Source of the DNA: Candidatus Pelagibacterales bacterium
Lineage (GTDB): Bacteria; Pseudomonadota; Alphaproteobacteria; TMED109
Length of the DNA stretch: 16,299 bases
Direction: 5' to 3'
NCBI GenBank assembly: GCA_002732015.1
Contig: PCCU01000016.1
Span: forward strand, 14,330 to 30,628
Shown here piece after piece: positions 1 through 6,891 of the stretch (position 1 is its first letter; every line of letters starts with the position of its first letter). The translations under genes and the position numbers were made by a program. The notes beneath the pieces were generated by a model. The model had not been told where the DNA came from, did no database searches, and saw nothing but the letters and a program-made list of their open reading frames with translations.

Positions 1-47
1 AGTTTAAAATCACCTAGCTTCTTTTTAACATTAATAATATTGTTCAT
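1..47 (-). CDS. modC: Molybdate ABC transporter ATP-binding protein, N-terminal fragment
   Basis: Only the first 15 codons are inside the window; the gene continues past position 1. The start ATG overlaps the TGA stop of modB (ATGA, 4 bases), so translation is probably coupled. The visible peptide is MNNIINVKKKLGDFK. The K-x-L-G-D-F pattern is typical of the first beta strand of ModC ATPases, just ahead of the Walker A region. ModC would power molybdate import with the ModB permease and the periplasmic binding protein ModA. The identification rests on this short motif and on position directly after modB. No ATPase motif can be seen here. Confidence 0.7.
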   Translation of the reverse strand, partial: MNNIINVKKKLGDFK

Positions 48-739
48 CGTTTTCTGTTAGTTTTTAATAATTTTTCTAAAATTATTTCAGAAATTAATAT
101 TGCTAGAATGGAAATAACAATTGATATAAAAGTTAACCTTAAAGCCATTGCCTCTCCATTAGGTATCTGCAAAAATGTATATATAGCTGCAGAAATTGTT
201 TGAGTTTCTCCTGGGATATTTGATACAAACGTGATTGTTGCTCCAAACTCTCCCAAAGACCTTGCAAAACTTAAAGTGGTTCCAACAATAATTCCAGGTA
301 AAGCAATAGGCAATGTTATAGTAAAAAAAACTTTTAGAGGAGTAGCTCCCAACGTTCTAGCGGCATCTTCTATTTTCTTATCAATCATTTCAATTGCAAG
401 CTTAATAGACCTAACCATAAGTGGAAAACCCATTATAGCGCATGCTAAAGCAGCACCTGTCCACTTAAATGCAAAAGTAAAATCAAAATGTTGTAATAAA
501 AACTTACCCGCATATCCATTTTTACCAAAAAAAATCAATAGCAAATAACCAGTAACAACTGGAGGTAATATTAAAGGTAAATTGACAAGGCTTACTAAAA
601 GCTTTTTTAGTGGAAACGACTTTCTTGCCAATATAAAACCAGTAAAAATCCCGAATGGAAGACTAAATATAGAGGCTATAGATGCTATTTTAAGAGATAT
701 CAAAATAACAGTAATTTCTTCATCTGTAAAATTAATCAT
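44..739 (-). CDS. modB: Molybdate ABC transporter permease ModB
   Basis: Inner-membrane permease that passes molybdate (possibly tungstate) from ModA into the cytoplasm, driven by ModC. The 231-residue product has about five or six hydrophobic segments and the usual size for ModB. The EAA loop that contacts the ATPase is clear at about residues 124-152: EDAARTLGATPLKVF followed by LPIALPGI. A second family hallmark is SFARSLGEFGATITF at about 157-171. The ATG overlaps the stop of modA by 8 bases (ATGATTAA), and the stop overlaps the start of modC by 4, so the three genes form one tight operon. Sulfate permease CysT/CysW is the nearest alternative. The short length and the ModA neighbour favour molybdate. 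Confidence 0.93.
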   Translation of the reverse strand: MINFTDEEITVILISLKIASIASIFSLPFGIFTGFILARKSFPLKKLLVSLVNLPLILPPVVTGYLLLIFFGKNGYAGKFLLQHFDFTFAFKWTGAALACAIMGFPLMVRSIKLAIEMIDKKIEDAARTLGATPLKVFFTITLPIALPGIIVGTTLSFARSLGEFGATITFVSNIPGETQTISAAIYTFLQIPNGEAMALRLTFISIVISILAILISEIILEKLLKTNRKR

Positions 740-1421
740 GGGTTACTATAAATCCCCATTTTTTGAAAATTGACATGGTTTTTTTTTGCTTTAGAAAGTT
801 ATAAAGTAGCATGGTATCATTTTCTTTATTCAATATAGTAATAGGGTACTGAACTTTAGTATATAAAGAAGTATCTAACTCATAAATAATCTTCACTTTT
901 TTATCTACTAAGGCATCAGACTTGTAAACTACTCCATATTCTAAGTCACCTCTTGATACAAAACTAAGGGCTGCTCTAACATTAGGGCTATTTGCTACGT
1001 TATACTTTATTTTCTCCCATATTCCAATATTTTGAAAAAATTCTTTTGCGTAAATTCCTGCTGGAACAGCGTCAACCATTGCAAGTGAAATTCTTGTATT
1101 TGTATTTAAAAATGTTTTTCTTACGTTATTAAAATAATTAGGGCTATGTTTATTTAAATTTTTATCGTTGGTAATTGCTACTAGAGAATTACTTAATAGA
1201 ATGAACGTAAAATCACTAAGAACAAGTTCTCTTTTTTCTAAATGCCTCATCCATTCCATATTGGCTGAGATAAAAAAGTCTGGTTCAGCCCCATTTTTAA
1301 TTTGTTGTGCTAATTGAGCTGTGCCTAAGTATACTTCTTTAATATTTATATTCTTATTTTTTTTATACATATGTAATACTTCACTCAAACTATCTTTTAA
1401 GCTAGCTGGAGCAAATACCAT
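732..1421 (-). CDS. modA: Molybdate-binding periplasmic protein ModA (start in another frame)
   Basis: Periplasmic solute-binding protein that captures molybdate for ModBC. The 229 residues from the ATG at 1421 carry the family pattern: VFAPASLKDSL at the start of the first lobe, then DAVPAGIYAKEFFQNIG, SPNVRAALSFVSRGDLEYG and VVYKSDALV in the second lobe. That ATG is not a credible start, because it removes the signal peptide and begins inside the first beta strand. The same frame is open upstream to a stop at 1497-1499 and encodes a hydrophobic stretch (FFFLLIFFNSIFISF) but no ATG. An ATG with a lysine-containing n-region (MKNYLNN) lies at 1516 in the neighbouring frame, separated by a nine-T run. 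With one extra T the protein would be 261 residues, normal for ModA. See the separate entry at 1422-1516. Confidence 0.88.
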   Translation of the reverse strand: MVFAPASLKDSLSEVLHMYKKNKNINIKEVYLGTAQLAQQIKNGAEPDFFISANMEWMRHLEKRELVLSDFTFILLSNSLVAITNDKNLNKHSPNYFNNVRKTFLNTNTRISLAMVDAVPAGIYAKEFFQNIGIWEKIKYNVANSPNVRAALSFVSRGDLEYGVVYKSDALVDKKVKIIYELDTSLYTKVQYPITILNKENDTMLLYNFLKQKKTMSIFKKWGFIVTHD

Positions 1422-1516
1422 TAAGTAATTATTTTGAGTCCCATATGTTTTAAAAGATATAAATATACTGTTAAAAAAAATTAAAAGAAAAAAAAATTAT
1501 TAAGATAGTTTTTCAT
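1422..1516 (-). other. Signal-peptide region of modA, split by a T9 frame break
   Basis: Read on the minus strand, ATG at 1516 gives MKNYLNN followed by phenylalanines and then a TAA at 1483. The modA frame supplies the rest of a convincing signal peptide (FFFLLIFFNSIFISFKTYG) leading into the mature protein. The two frames meet at a run of nine T (minus strand; positions 1488-1496). A run of ten would join them without any other change. The cause could be an assembly or sequencing homopolymer error, slippage during transcription or translation, or a true inactivating indel. The sequence alone does not decide between these. Confidence 0.6.
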
Positions 1517-1918
1517 TTTTATAAAATAACTCTTCATATTTAAAAAAAAAGCCCTAATAAAAAATTTTTTAACTTTTAACCTATCCTGAATAAATGAATA
1601 TAATATAAAATTATAAGATGATTCTATTAAAATAATTTTTTTAAAATAGTTAGCCATGCATTTCATTTTTTTGGTAAAAATTTTAATTAAAACATTAAAT
1701 TCTTGTACTTTTAAAAAATCCTTAATTGAAAAAAGATTAAGTTTTTCGTTATTTTTATCTAAATAATACTGCAAAGCAATCTTGATTTCTAAACAACGAA
1801 ATTTCTTTAAATTAATAAAAGATATAATAATATGAATTTTTTTATAAGATTGTTGTAAATCTTTAAATAAAAATTGAATAGATTTTTTTTTTAAAATAAT
1901 ACTATAATAAAGAAACAT
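1481..1918 (-). CDS. Hypothetical Lys/Phe/Ile-rich protein, doubtful
   Basis: An open frame of 145 codons upstream of modA. The product is dominated by K, F, I, L and N, as expected when AT-rich DNA is read in any frame, and I recognise no family with confidence. It is predicted largely helical. A stretch around residues 45-90 (including SIKDFLKVQEFNVL) loosely resembles the helix spacing of phasins, but too weakly to name. No Shine-Dalgarno sequence is visible before the ATG at 1918. Its last 11 codons (MKNYLNNFFFF) coincide with the likely displaced start of modA, so the 3' end of this frame may belong to modA. The length without a stop is unusual for this base composition, which is the main argument that it is, or recently was, a gene. 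If it is not real, the 600 bases between modA and isocitrate lyase hold nothing else I can identify. Confidence 0.3.
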   Translation of the reverse strand: MFLYYSIILKKKSIQFLFKDLQQSYKKIHIIISFINLKKFRCLEIKIALQYYLDKNNEKLNLFSIKDFLKVQEFNVLIKIFTKKMKCMANYFKKIILIESSYNFILYSFIQDRLKVKKFFIRAFFLNMKSYFIKMKNYLNNFFFF

Positions 1919-2011
1919 GATATTTGTTCAGAGCTTAAATTGAAATCATTTCTAATAACATATGGTTTTATAATATTAACAATAGTTGTTATTGTCATTA
2001 CTAAATATTAT

Positions 2012-2041
2012 TTGAATACTGTTTAACTTAAGCTTTATATT
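2012..2041 (+). promoter_or_regulatory. Candidate promoter of isocitrate lyase
   Basis: TTGAAT (2012-2017), an 18-base spacer, and TATATT (2036-2041) resemble a sigma-70 promoter and would start transcription about 55 bases before the aceA start codon. A perfect TTGACA also lies at 2048-2053, but I see no -10 box at a suitable distance from it. In DNA this rich in A and T such matches are common, so this is tentative. Confidence 0.3.
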
Positions 2042-2104
2042 AGAATGTTGACAATTTGAAGTTTTTCATTAAAAAAAGGAAATATTAATTTTTAAGGAAA
2101 ATAT

Positions 2105-3421
2105 ATGTTAATTGATAAAAACGCTGTAATAAAGAGTAAACAGGACCAACTTTGTGAAACAAAGCAATGGAAAACTAGTAGATGGAAAAATATTAGTAGA
2201 GATTACACTGCTGAAGATGTAAAAAAAATTAGTGGGTCAATCAAAATTGAATATACGTTAGCAGATAAAGGTTCAAAAAAACTTTGGAATTTATTATCAA
2301 CAGAGCCTTACATTAACACTTTAGGAACATACACTGGCAATATGGCAGTTCAACAAGCAAAAGCTGGCCTAAAAGCAGTATACGTTTCAGGTTGGCAAGT
2401 AGCAGCAGATGCAAACCTTTCAGGAAACATGTATCCTGACCAAAGTTTATACCCCGTAAATAGTGTTCCAAAAATTGTAGATAGAATAAATAGAGCATTT
2501 CATAGAGCTGACCTAATACAACATATGGAAAAGTCTGATAATTCTTCTAATAGTGAGGTTGATTATTTTCTGCCTATTATAGCAGATGCTGAAGCTGGTT
2601 TTGGAGGCCCTTTGAATGTTTTTGAATTAATGAAAAATATGATAGAAGTAGGAGCATCAGGTGTTCACTTTGAAGATCAGCTTTCTTCTGAAAAAAAGTG
2701 TGGCCATTTAGGAGGAAAGGTCTTAGTACCCACGTCAACTTTTGAAAGAACCTTAAATTCTGCCCGCTTAGCTAGTGATGTTTTAAATGTACCAACAATA
2801 ATTATGGCAAGGACTGATGCTAATGCTGCAAAACTTCTCACCAGTGATGTAGATGAAAGAGATAAAAAGTTTTTAACTGGTGAAAGAACTGAAGAAGGCT
2901 TTTATAGAATAACAGGTGGACTTGAGTGTGCAGTAGCAAGGGGATTAGCATATAGTAAATATGCTGATTTAATATGGTGTGAAACTGAGAAACCTGATAT
3001 TGAAGAAGCAAAAATTTTTGCAGAAGCTATTAAAAAAGAATATCCTGAAAAGCTTTTAGCTTACAATTGTTCACCATCTTTTAACTGGAAAAAGCATTTA
3101 GATGACTCTCAAATTAGTAAGTTTCAGAAAGAGCTTGGTTCTATGGGTTATAAGTTTCAGTTTATTACTTTAGCAGGGTTTCATAACCTTAATCTATCAA
3201 CATTTAATCTTGCAAAGGCTTATTCAGAGACGGGAATGTCAGCATATGCAACACTTCAACAGGAAGAGTTTTCTAAAGAAAATGATGGATATACTGCCAC
3301 AAAACATCAAAGAGAGGTAGGCGTTAGTTATTTTGATAAAGTAGCGGAAGTAATATCTTCTGGAAGAAGTTCTACTGTTGCTATGAAAGAGTCTACAGAA
3401 ACGGAACAATTTAATGAGTAA
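2105..3421 (+). CDS. aceA: Isocitrate lyase
   Basis: Cytoplasmic enzyme that splits isocitrate into glyoxylate and succinate, the first step of the glyoxylate shunt, used for growth on substrates that yield acetyl-CoA. At 438 residues it matches the short bacterial type. The catalytic signature KKCGHLGGK is intact, with the nucleophilic cysteine at residue 199. Other family blocks are visible: DADANLSGNMYPDQSLYP-like text near residue 100 (here ADANLSGNMYPDQSLYP), DAEAGFGG near 160 with metal-binding acidic residues, VPTIIMARTDA near 230, YNCSPSFNW near 320 and FITLAGFH near 350. The ATG is preceded by AAGGA six bases away. The stop overlaps the start of a small downstream gene by 8 bases. 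Malate synthase is not in the window. The leucine cluster further along yields acetyl-CoA, which fits a shunt, but the two are separate transcription units. Confidence 0.97.
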   Translation: MLIDKNAVIKSKQDQLCETKQWKTSRWKNISRDYTAEDVKKISGSIKIEYTLADKGSKKLWNLLSTEPYINTLGTYTGNMAVQQAKAGLKAVYVSGWQVAADANLSGNMYPDQSLYPVNSVPKIVDRINRAFHRADLIQHMEKSDNSSNSEVDYFLPIIADAEAGFGGPLNVFELMKNMIEVGASGVHFEDQLSSEKKCGHLGGKVLVPTSTFERTLNSARLASDVLNVPTIIMARTDANAAKLLTSDVDERDKKFLTGERTEEGFYRITGGLECAVARGLAYSKYADLIWCETEKPDIEEAKIFAEAIKKEYPEKLLAYNCSPSFNWKKHLDDSQISKFQKELGSMGYKFQFITLAGFHNLNLSTFNLAKAYSETGMSAYATLQQEEFSKENDGYTATKHQREVGVSYFDKVAEVISSGRSSTVAMKESTETEQFNE

Positions 3422-3599
3422 TGATAAACTAGAAAATAATTCACAGCGAGTAAAAGGAGGAGTATTTGCTCAAGCAGACATTGATTTATTAAAAAAAACT
3501 TTAGATTATTATATAAAAAACAATAAAAACTTAGACTCTAAAGAGCAGTCTAAGATTAGTTTGCTATTTCATAGACTAGGTAGAATGAGTTCAAGATAA
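3414..3599 (+). CDS. Small protein coupled to isocitrate lyase, function unknown
   Basis: A 61-residue reading frame whose ATG overlaps the last 8 bases of aceA, suggesting coupled translation. The product is charged and has no signal peptide or membrane segment. Its central part (AQADIDLLKKTLDYYIKNN) and its C-terminal part (SKISLLFHRLGRMSSR) both look helical, joined by a short polar turn. I do not recognise the family. The tight overlap, and amino-acid use more balanced than in spurious frames of this DNA, support a real gene. A role related to isocitrate lyase activity or stability is only a guess from position. Confidence 0.7.
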   Translation: MSNDKLENNSQRVKGGVFAQADIDLLKKTLDYYIKNNKNLDSKEQSKISLLFHRLGRMSSR

Positions 3600-3617
3600 T
3601 TTTTAATATAGTCAAAG

Positions 3618-3690
3618 TGCTCCAGTAGAGATTTGAACTCTAACCACAAGTTTCGAAGACTCGTATGCTATCCTGTTACACCACTGGAGC
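3618..3690 (-). tRNA. tRNA-Arg (anticodon UCG)
   Basis: On the minus strand the sequence folds into a full cloverleaf. The acceptor stem is GCTCCAG with CTGGAGC (7 pairs). The D arm is GTGT with GCAT (two G-U pairs), with loop AACAGGATA. The anticodon stem is CGAGT with ACTTG, with loop CTTCGAA. The variable region is 4 bases (TGGT). The T arm is TAGAG with CTCTA, with loop TTCAAAT. The discriminator base is A and no CCA is encoded. The anticodon TCG lies at 3654-3656. A20 in the D loop agrees with arginine identity. It would read CGA and perhaps CGG codons. A TATACT at 3718-3723 (minus strand) could be its -10 box. It lies antisense to the flanking genes and looks like an independent unit. 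Confidence 0.92.
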
Positions 3691-3795
3691 AAAACATTTA
3701 CTATATTTTAAAACATTAGTATATCTTAACCTAACTATGATTTATTTCTTTTATTTTAATCATATGCTATGATAATTTTATTATTATAGGCTACT

Positions 3796-4944
3796 ATGAA
3801 TACATTTAACTTTAACTCAGTGCCAAATATAATATCAGGGCCTGGAAAAATTAATGAATTATCGAATATATGTTTAAAAAATCAAATTTTTAAGCCATTA
3901 GTAATTACTGATTCTGGGATTAAAGAGCAAGGTTATGTAAAAATATTAGAAAATATTTTCAGCAAAAAGAATATTGATGCCAGTATTTTTGATGAAGTAA
4001 AAGCAGACCCCCCAGAAAAAAATATTTTTGATGCAGTTTACATTGCGAAAAAAAAGAAATGTGATGCTATTATAGGTCTTGGTGGAGGAAGTTCTATGGA
4101 CGTGGCTAAAGCTGTATCATATTTTGCTATTAACGATAAAAATATTAAGGATTGTTATGGAGTAGGAAAATTAACACTAAAAAGAATGCCATTAATCCAA
4201 ATTCCCACTACAGCAGGTACTGGATCAGAGGTTACTAATATTGCTATTTTTACTTTAGAAAGTGAACAAAAAATGGGGATAGTTGATCCATTACTATATG
4301 CCGATCATGTGATATTAGATGCCAATTTGACTCTCAACTTACCCAATACAATTACTGCGTACTCTGGAATAGATGCAATGGTTCATGCTATAGAAGCCTA
4401 CACTACAAAACTTAAAAAAAATCCTATATCAGACTCCTTGGCCAAAGAAGCCTTGTATTTATTAGGTAAAAATATCAAAATAGTACATAGAGAGCCAAAT
4501 AATATTAAAGCTAGGGAAAGTATGTTGCTTGGGTCAACTTTGGCTGGCATGGCTTTTACCAATGCTCCGTGTGCTGGTGTTCATGCGTTGGCGTATCCAG
4601 TAGGAGCGTTATTTAAGGTGCCACATGGCCTTTCTAATTCATTGGTGCTTACTGAAGTAATTAAATTCAATGCCAACTTTGCAGAATCTATGTATTTAGA
4701 AATAGCAGGTCTATGTATTCCTGAATTGAAAAATAAAAAAATTCATATAAATGATTTTATTGATGGAATAGATAACCTCATTAGAGACTTAAAAATTCCT
4801 AACAAGCTAAAAGAAGTTGGAGTAAATCATAATGATATTCCTAAATTGGCAGAAGATGCAATGAAACAAGAAAGACTACTTATAAATAATCCTGTAAAAA
4901 TTGAATATAAGAATGCGGTAAATATATATGAAGCAATACTATAA
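3796..4944 (+). CDS. Iron-containing (type III) alcohol dehydrogenase
   Basis: NAD(P)-dependent oxidoreductase of the iron-activated alcohol dehydrogenase family, normal length at 382 residues. The dinucleotide-binding motif GLGGGSSMDVAK is at residues 94-105, and IPTTAGTGSEVT follows near 137. All four metal ligands are in the expected places: Asp193, His197 (in DAMVHAIEAY), His263 (in GVHALAYPVG) and His277 (in VPHG), so a divalent metal site should be intact. The family covers ethanol, methanol, lactaldehyde, butanol and 4-hydroxybutyrate dehydrogenases and maleylacetate reductase. I cannot pick a substrate from the sequence. Neighbours do not help: a DUF218 protein follows 48 bases later and a tRNA on the other strand precedes it. 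No clear Shine-Dalgarno sequence is seen before the ATG. Confidence 0.92.
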   Translation: MNTFNFNSVPNIISGPGKINELSNICLKNQIFKPLVITDSGIKEQGYVKILENIFSKKNIDASIFDEVKADPPEKNIFDAVYIAKKKKCDAIIGLGGGSSMDVAKAVSYFAINDKNIKDCYGVGKLTLKRMPLIQIPTTAGTGSEVTNIAIFTLESEQKMGIVDPLLYADHVILDANLTLNLPNTITAYSGIDAMVHAIEAYTTKLKKNPISDSLAKEALYLLGKNIKIVHREPNNIKARESMLLGSTLAGMAFTNAPCAGVHALAYPVGALFKVPHGLSNSLVLTEVIKFNANFAESMYLEIAGLCIPELKNKKIHINDFIDGIDNLIRDLKIPNKLKEVGVNHNDIPKLAEDAMKQERLLINNPVKIEYKNAVNIYEAIL

Positions 4945-4992
4945 ATTCTCATAACTTTAGAAATAATTTTTATGCTAACTAAATAAAAAAAA

Positions 4993-5724
4993 ATGAAAGA
5001 AATAGCAATCATATTTTTCACTCCCATAACGGTTGTTACCTTAATATTCTTTTTAGGGTTAGTTTCTTCAAGGCCAAAAAATAAAATAAAAATTTACTTT
5101 TACAGCTTACTTTTTCTTATGATTTTTAGCATGCCTATTTCTTCTTTTATTTTAAGTTTCCCTCTAATTAATTTAGTAAAAACTATTAATGAAAATAATC
5201 AGAATAACATTAAATCGGTGATTGTTTTAACTGCAGGCATAGAAAAAGATTTATCAGAAAATTGGAGACCCAGTAGCAATTCTGTAAATAGAACATTGTT
5301 AGGAAAAAGCTATTCCGATAAACTATTTGTACCTTTAGTAATATCAGGGGGTTTAACAGGGTCACAAATTTTATCTGAGGCTGCAGTAATTAGAGACTAT
5401 TTAAAATTATCGAATAGTATAATTGAGCAAAATAGTAAAAATACATATGAAAGCGCGAAGAACTTAGAAAGTTTTTGCAAACAAGAAAAAGGTCCTTTCT
5501 TATTAATAACAGGAGATTATCATAGGCTAAGAAGCTATTTATCTTTTAAATCTCATAATTGTGATGTTAAATTAATACCAAAAAAAGTAAATTTTAACAT
5601 GTTGCTTTTTTACCCTTCTTCTGATGGCATTAAGGTTTTTGAAAAATTAACCTATGAATATATGGGAATATTTTATTACCTTATAACTAACAAAATTAAA
5701 CCTTTAGTTCTTTTTAATATTTGA
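4993..5724 (+). CDS. Membrane-anchored DUF218 (YdcF/SanA/ElyC-like) protein
   Basis: Protein of 243 residues with two N-terminal membrane segments (about 5-24 and 32-56) followed by a DUF218 domain. The domain blocks are in order: SVIVLTAGI near 75-83, LVISGG near 115, SEAAVIRDYL near 127, the N-x-x-NTYESAKNL stretch near 145, and LLITGDYHRLRS near 172. In this family ElyC and SanA are linked to cell-envelope integrity and peptidoglycan or lipid-carrier metabolism, but the biochemical reaction is poorly known and I do not assign one. It sits 48 bases after the alcohol dehydrogenase on the same strand and could share its transcript. Its 3' end overlaps the convergent gene at 5704 by 21 bases. 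Confidence 0.8.
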   Translation: MKEIAIIFFTPITVVTLIFFLGLVSSRPKNKIKIYFYSLLFLMIFSMPISSFILSFPLINLVKTINENNQNNIKSVIVLTAGIEKDLSENWRPSSNSVNRTLLGKSYSDKLFVPLVISGGLTGSQILSEAAVIRDYLKLSNSIIEQNSKNTYESAKNLESFCKQEKGPFLLITGDYHRLRSYLSFKSHNCDVKLIPKKVNFNMLLFYPSSDGIKVFEKLTYEYMGIFYYLITNKIKPLVLFNI

Positions 5725-6261
5725 TGGATACTTAATTTTCATTGTGAGCCTCATAGGATAACTTTGCTTATTAGATATCAAAGTTTTAGCCAAAGGCATC
5801 TCAATTTCTCCAAATCCTAAAACTCCAGCAAATTTACCGAAGCCTTGAATGATGCTTAATTTTCCTTTGCAATATGCATCTCCGTCAAGCCCAGCTGTTG
5901 TACTACACTTCCAAGATGTTATAAGGATATCTTTACTATTTGAATTATTAAAATAACAAAGTCCATTCAAATCTTCTACCACAGCAAATCCACAACTAAA
6001 GCCCCTTCCCTTGTAAGACCTTCCTAAAAGGTCACATTCTAATGTAGTTTCTTTAAATGCTTTGTAAGATGTATTTTTTATTTTTCCAAACAAAGTCCCT
6101 TTGATAATCTCATCCTCTGCCACATTTTTTTTTGATATATCATTATCTGTGTTTACTATTATATCCAATTTATAATCTAAAAAATCTTCTGTTGCAAAAG
6201 CTAATTTAGATAATGATAAGCTTATAATAAATAATGCTAAATAAAATTTTATTAAATTCAT
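5704..6261 (-). CDS. Secreted cysteine-containing protein, function unknown
   Basis: A 185-residue protein with a clean Sec signal peptide: a lysine near the start, a hydrophobic core (FYLALFIISLSLSKL) and a cleavage site after AFA, about residue 23. The mature part is rich in beta-forming residues and glycine and has five cysteines (in LECDLL, FSCGF, LCYF, WKCST and YCKG), which could form disulfides in the periplasm. The C-terminal pattern of C-x-G, then GFGKFAGVLGFGEIEMP, recalls small beta-barrel proteins of the allene-oxide-cyclase/dirigent type. That is a weak resemblance and I do not claim the family. It converges on the DUF218 gene with a 21-base overlap and is divergent from sodN. 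The start has only a weak AGG ahead of it (TAGG about 9 bases upstream). Confidence 0.75.
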   Translation of the reverse strand: MNLIKFYLALFIISLSLSKLAFATEDFLDYKLDIIVNTDNDISKKNVAEDEIIKGTLFGKIKNTSYKAFKETTLECDLLGRSYKGRGFSCGFAVVEDLNGLCYFNNSNSKDILITSWKCSTTAGLDGDAYCKGKLSIIQGFGKFAGVLGFGEIEMPLAKTLISNKQSYPMRLTMKIKYPSNIKKN

Positions 6262-6286
6262 ACTTCTAGAACCTATAAAAAAAGCT

Positions 6287-6315
6287 ATTTAAAGTAAAGC
6301 ATGTTTGTTTATCAA
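6287..6315 (-). promoter_or_regulatory. Candidate promoter of the secreted protein gene
   Basis: On the minus strand, TTGATA (6310-6315) and TTAAAT (6287-6292) are 17 bases apart and would start transcription about 20 bases before the ATG at 6261. The 156-base divergent gap to sodN must hold promoters for both directions. A TATACT at 6339-6344 is a possible -10 box for sodN but has no good -35 partner. Confidence is low because the gap is almost entirely A and T. Confidence 0.22.
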
Positions 6316-6417
6316 TATAAATAAGAAATTTCGATTATTATACTTTATTTAGTTTAAAATTATTATTATCCTTGTATTTTAAAAAATTTTTATTATTTAA
6401 TTATGAAAGGATAAATA

Positions 6418-6891
6418 ATGTTTAAAATAAATACAGTTCAAGCCCACTGCGATATTCCATGTAAAGTTTATGATCCTTCTGTCATACAGTACTCTGCACT
6501 GAGTATAGTTAGATTTATGGATCTTATTAATGATGAAATCAAAGATTCTGATATGAACTATAATAGAATTGCTCAACTTTCTAGACTTGTTACAGTAAAA
6601 GAGCAACATGCTAAAGAAGTAAAAGCTGAAATTGCTACAATATGGGGCGATTATTTTAAAGAACCACAAATTTCTAAACATCCAGAAATTCATGAATTAG
6701 TACACTCTATAATGCAACTAGCATCTAAATGCAAACAAGAAATAAATAGAGAACACGGAGTTGAACTTTTAAAAAAAATTAATAAATTTACAGAAATTTT
6801 TTGGGAAACTAAAAATATAGAGACGGAAAAAAAGTATGCTCCTTATCCTCCAGAGTTAGTTATAGTCTGTCCTAAATTAAAAAGTGTTTAA
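6418..6891 (+). CDS. sodN: Nickel superoxide dismutase
   Basis: Converts superoxide to hydrogen peroxide and oxygen with a nickel cofactor held by the N-terminal hook. The hook HCDIPCKVYDP begins at residue 10. After removal of the nine-residue propeptide MFKINTVQA, His10 becomes the new N terminus, and His10, Cys11 and Cys15 supply the nickel ligands. The rest matches the four-helix bundle of the family, including IWGDYFKEP near 80 and IFWETK near 130. The 157 residues include a C-terminal tail with YPPELVIVCP, beyond the end of the Streptomyces-type enzyme. The lysine after the second hook cysteine replaces the glycine of the classic hook. AAAGGA stands seven bases before the ATG. Its stop overlaps sodX by 8 bases, giving the standard sodN-sodX pair. 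No nickel transporter is in the window. Confidence 0.96.
   Translation: MFKINTVQAHCDIPCKVYDPSVIQYSALSIVRFMDLINDEIKDSDMNYNRIAQLSRLVTVKEQHAKEVKAEIATIWGDYFKEPQISKHPEIHELVHSIMQLASKCKQEINREHGVELLKKINKFTEIFWETKNIETEKKYAPYPPELVIVCPKLKSV

Noticed and set aside
1940..2026. A 28-codon plus-strand frame starting with TTG that would encode one membrane helix (ITYGFIILTIVVIVITKYYL) before isocitrate lyase
   Set aside because: It has a non-ATG start and no good ribosome site, it overlaps the candidate aceA promoter, and hydrophobic stretches arise easily from A/T-rich DNA.
2048..2053. Perfect TTGACA -35 hexamer before aceA
   Set aside because: No acceptable -10 hexamer is found 15-19 bases downstream, so I preferred the TTGAAT/TATATT pair.
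6397..6693. 98-codon minus-strand frame over the start of sodN
   Set aside because: It lies antisense within the well-supported sodN gene and has no recognisable features.
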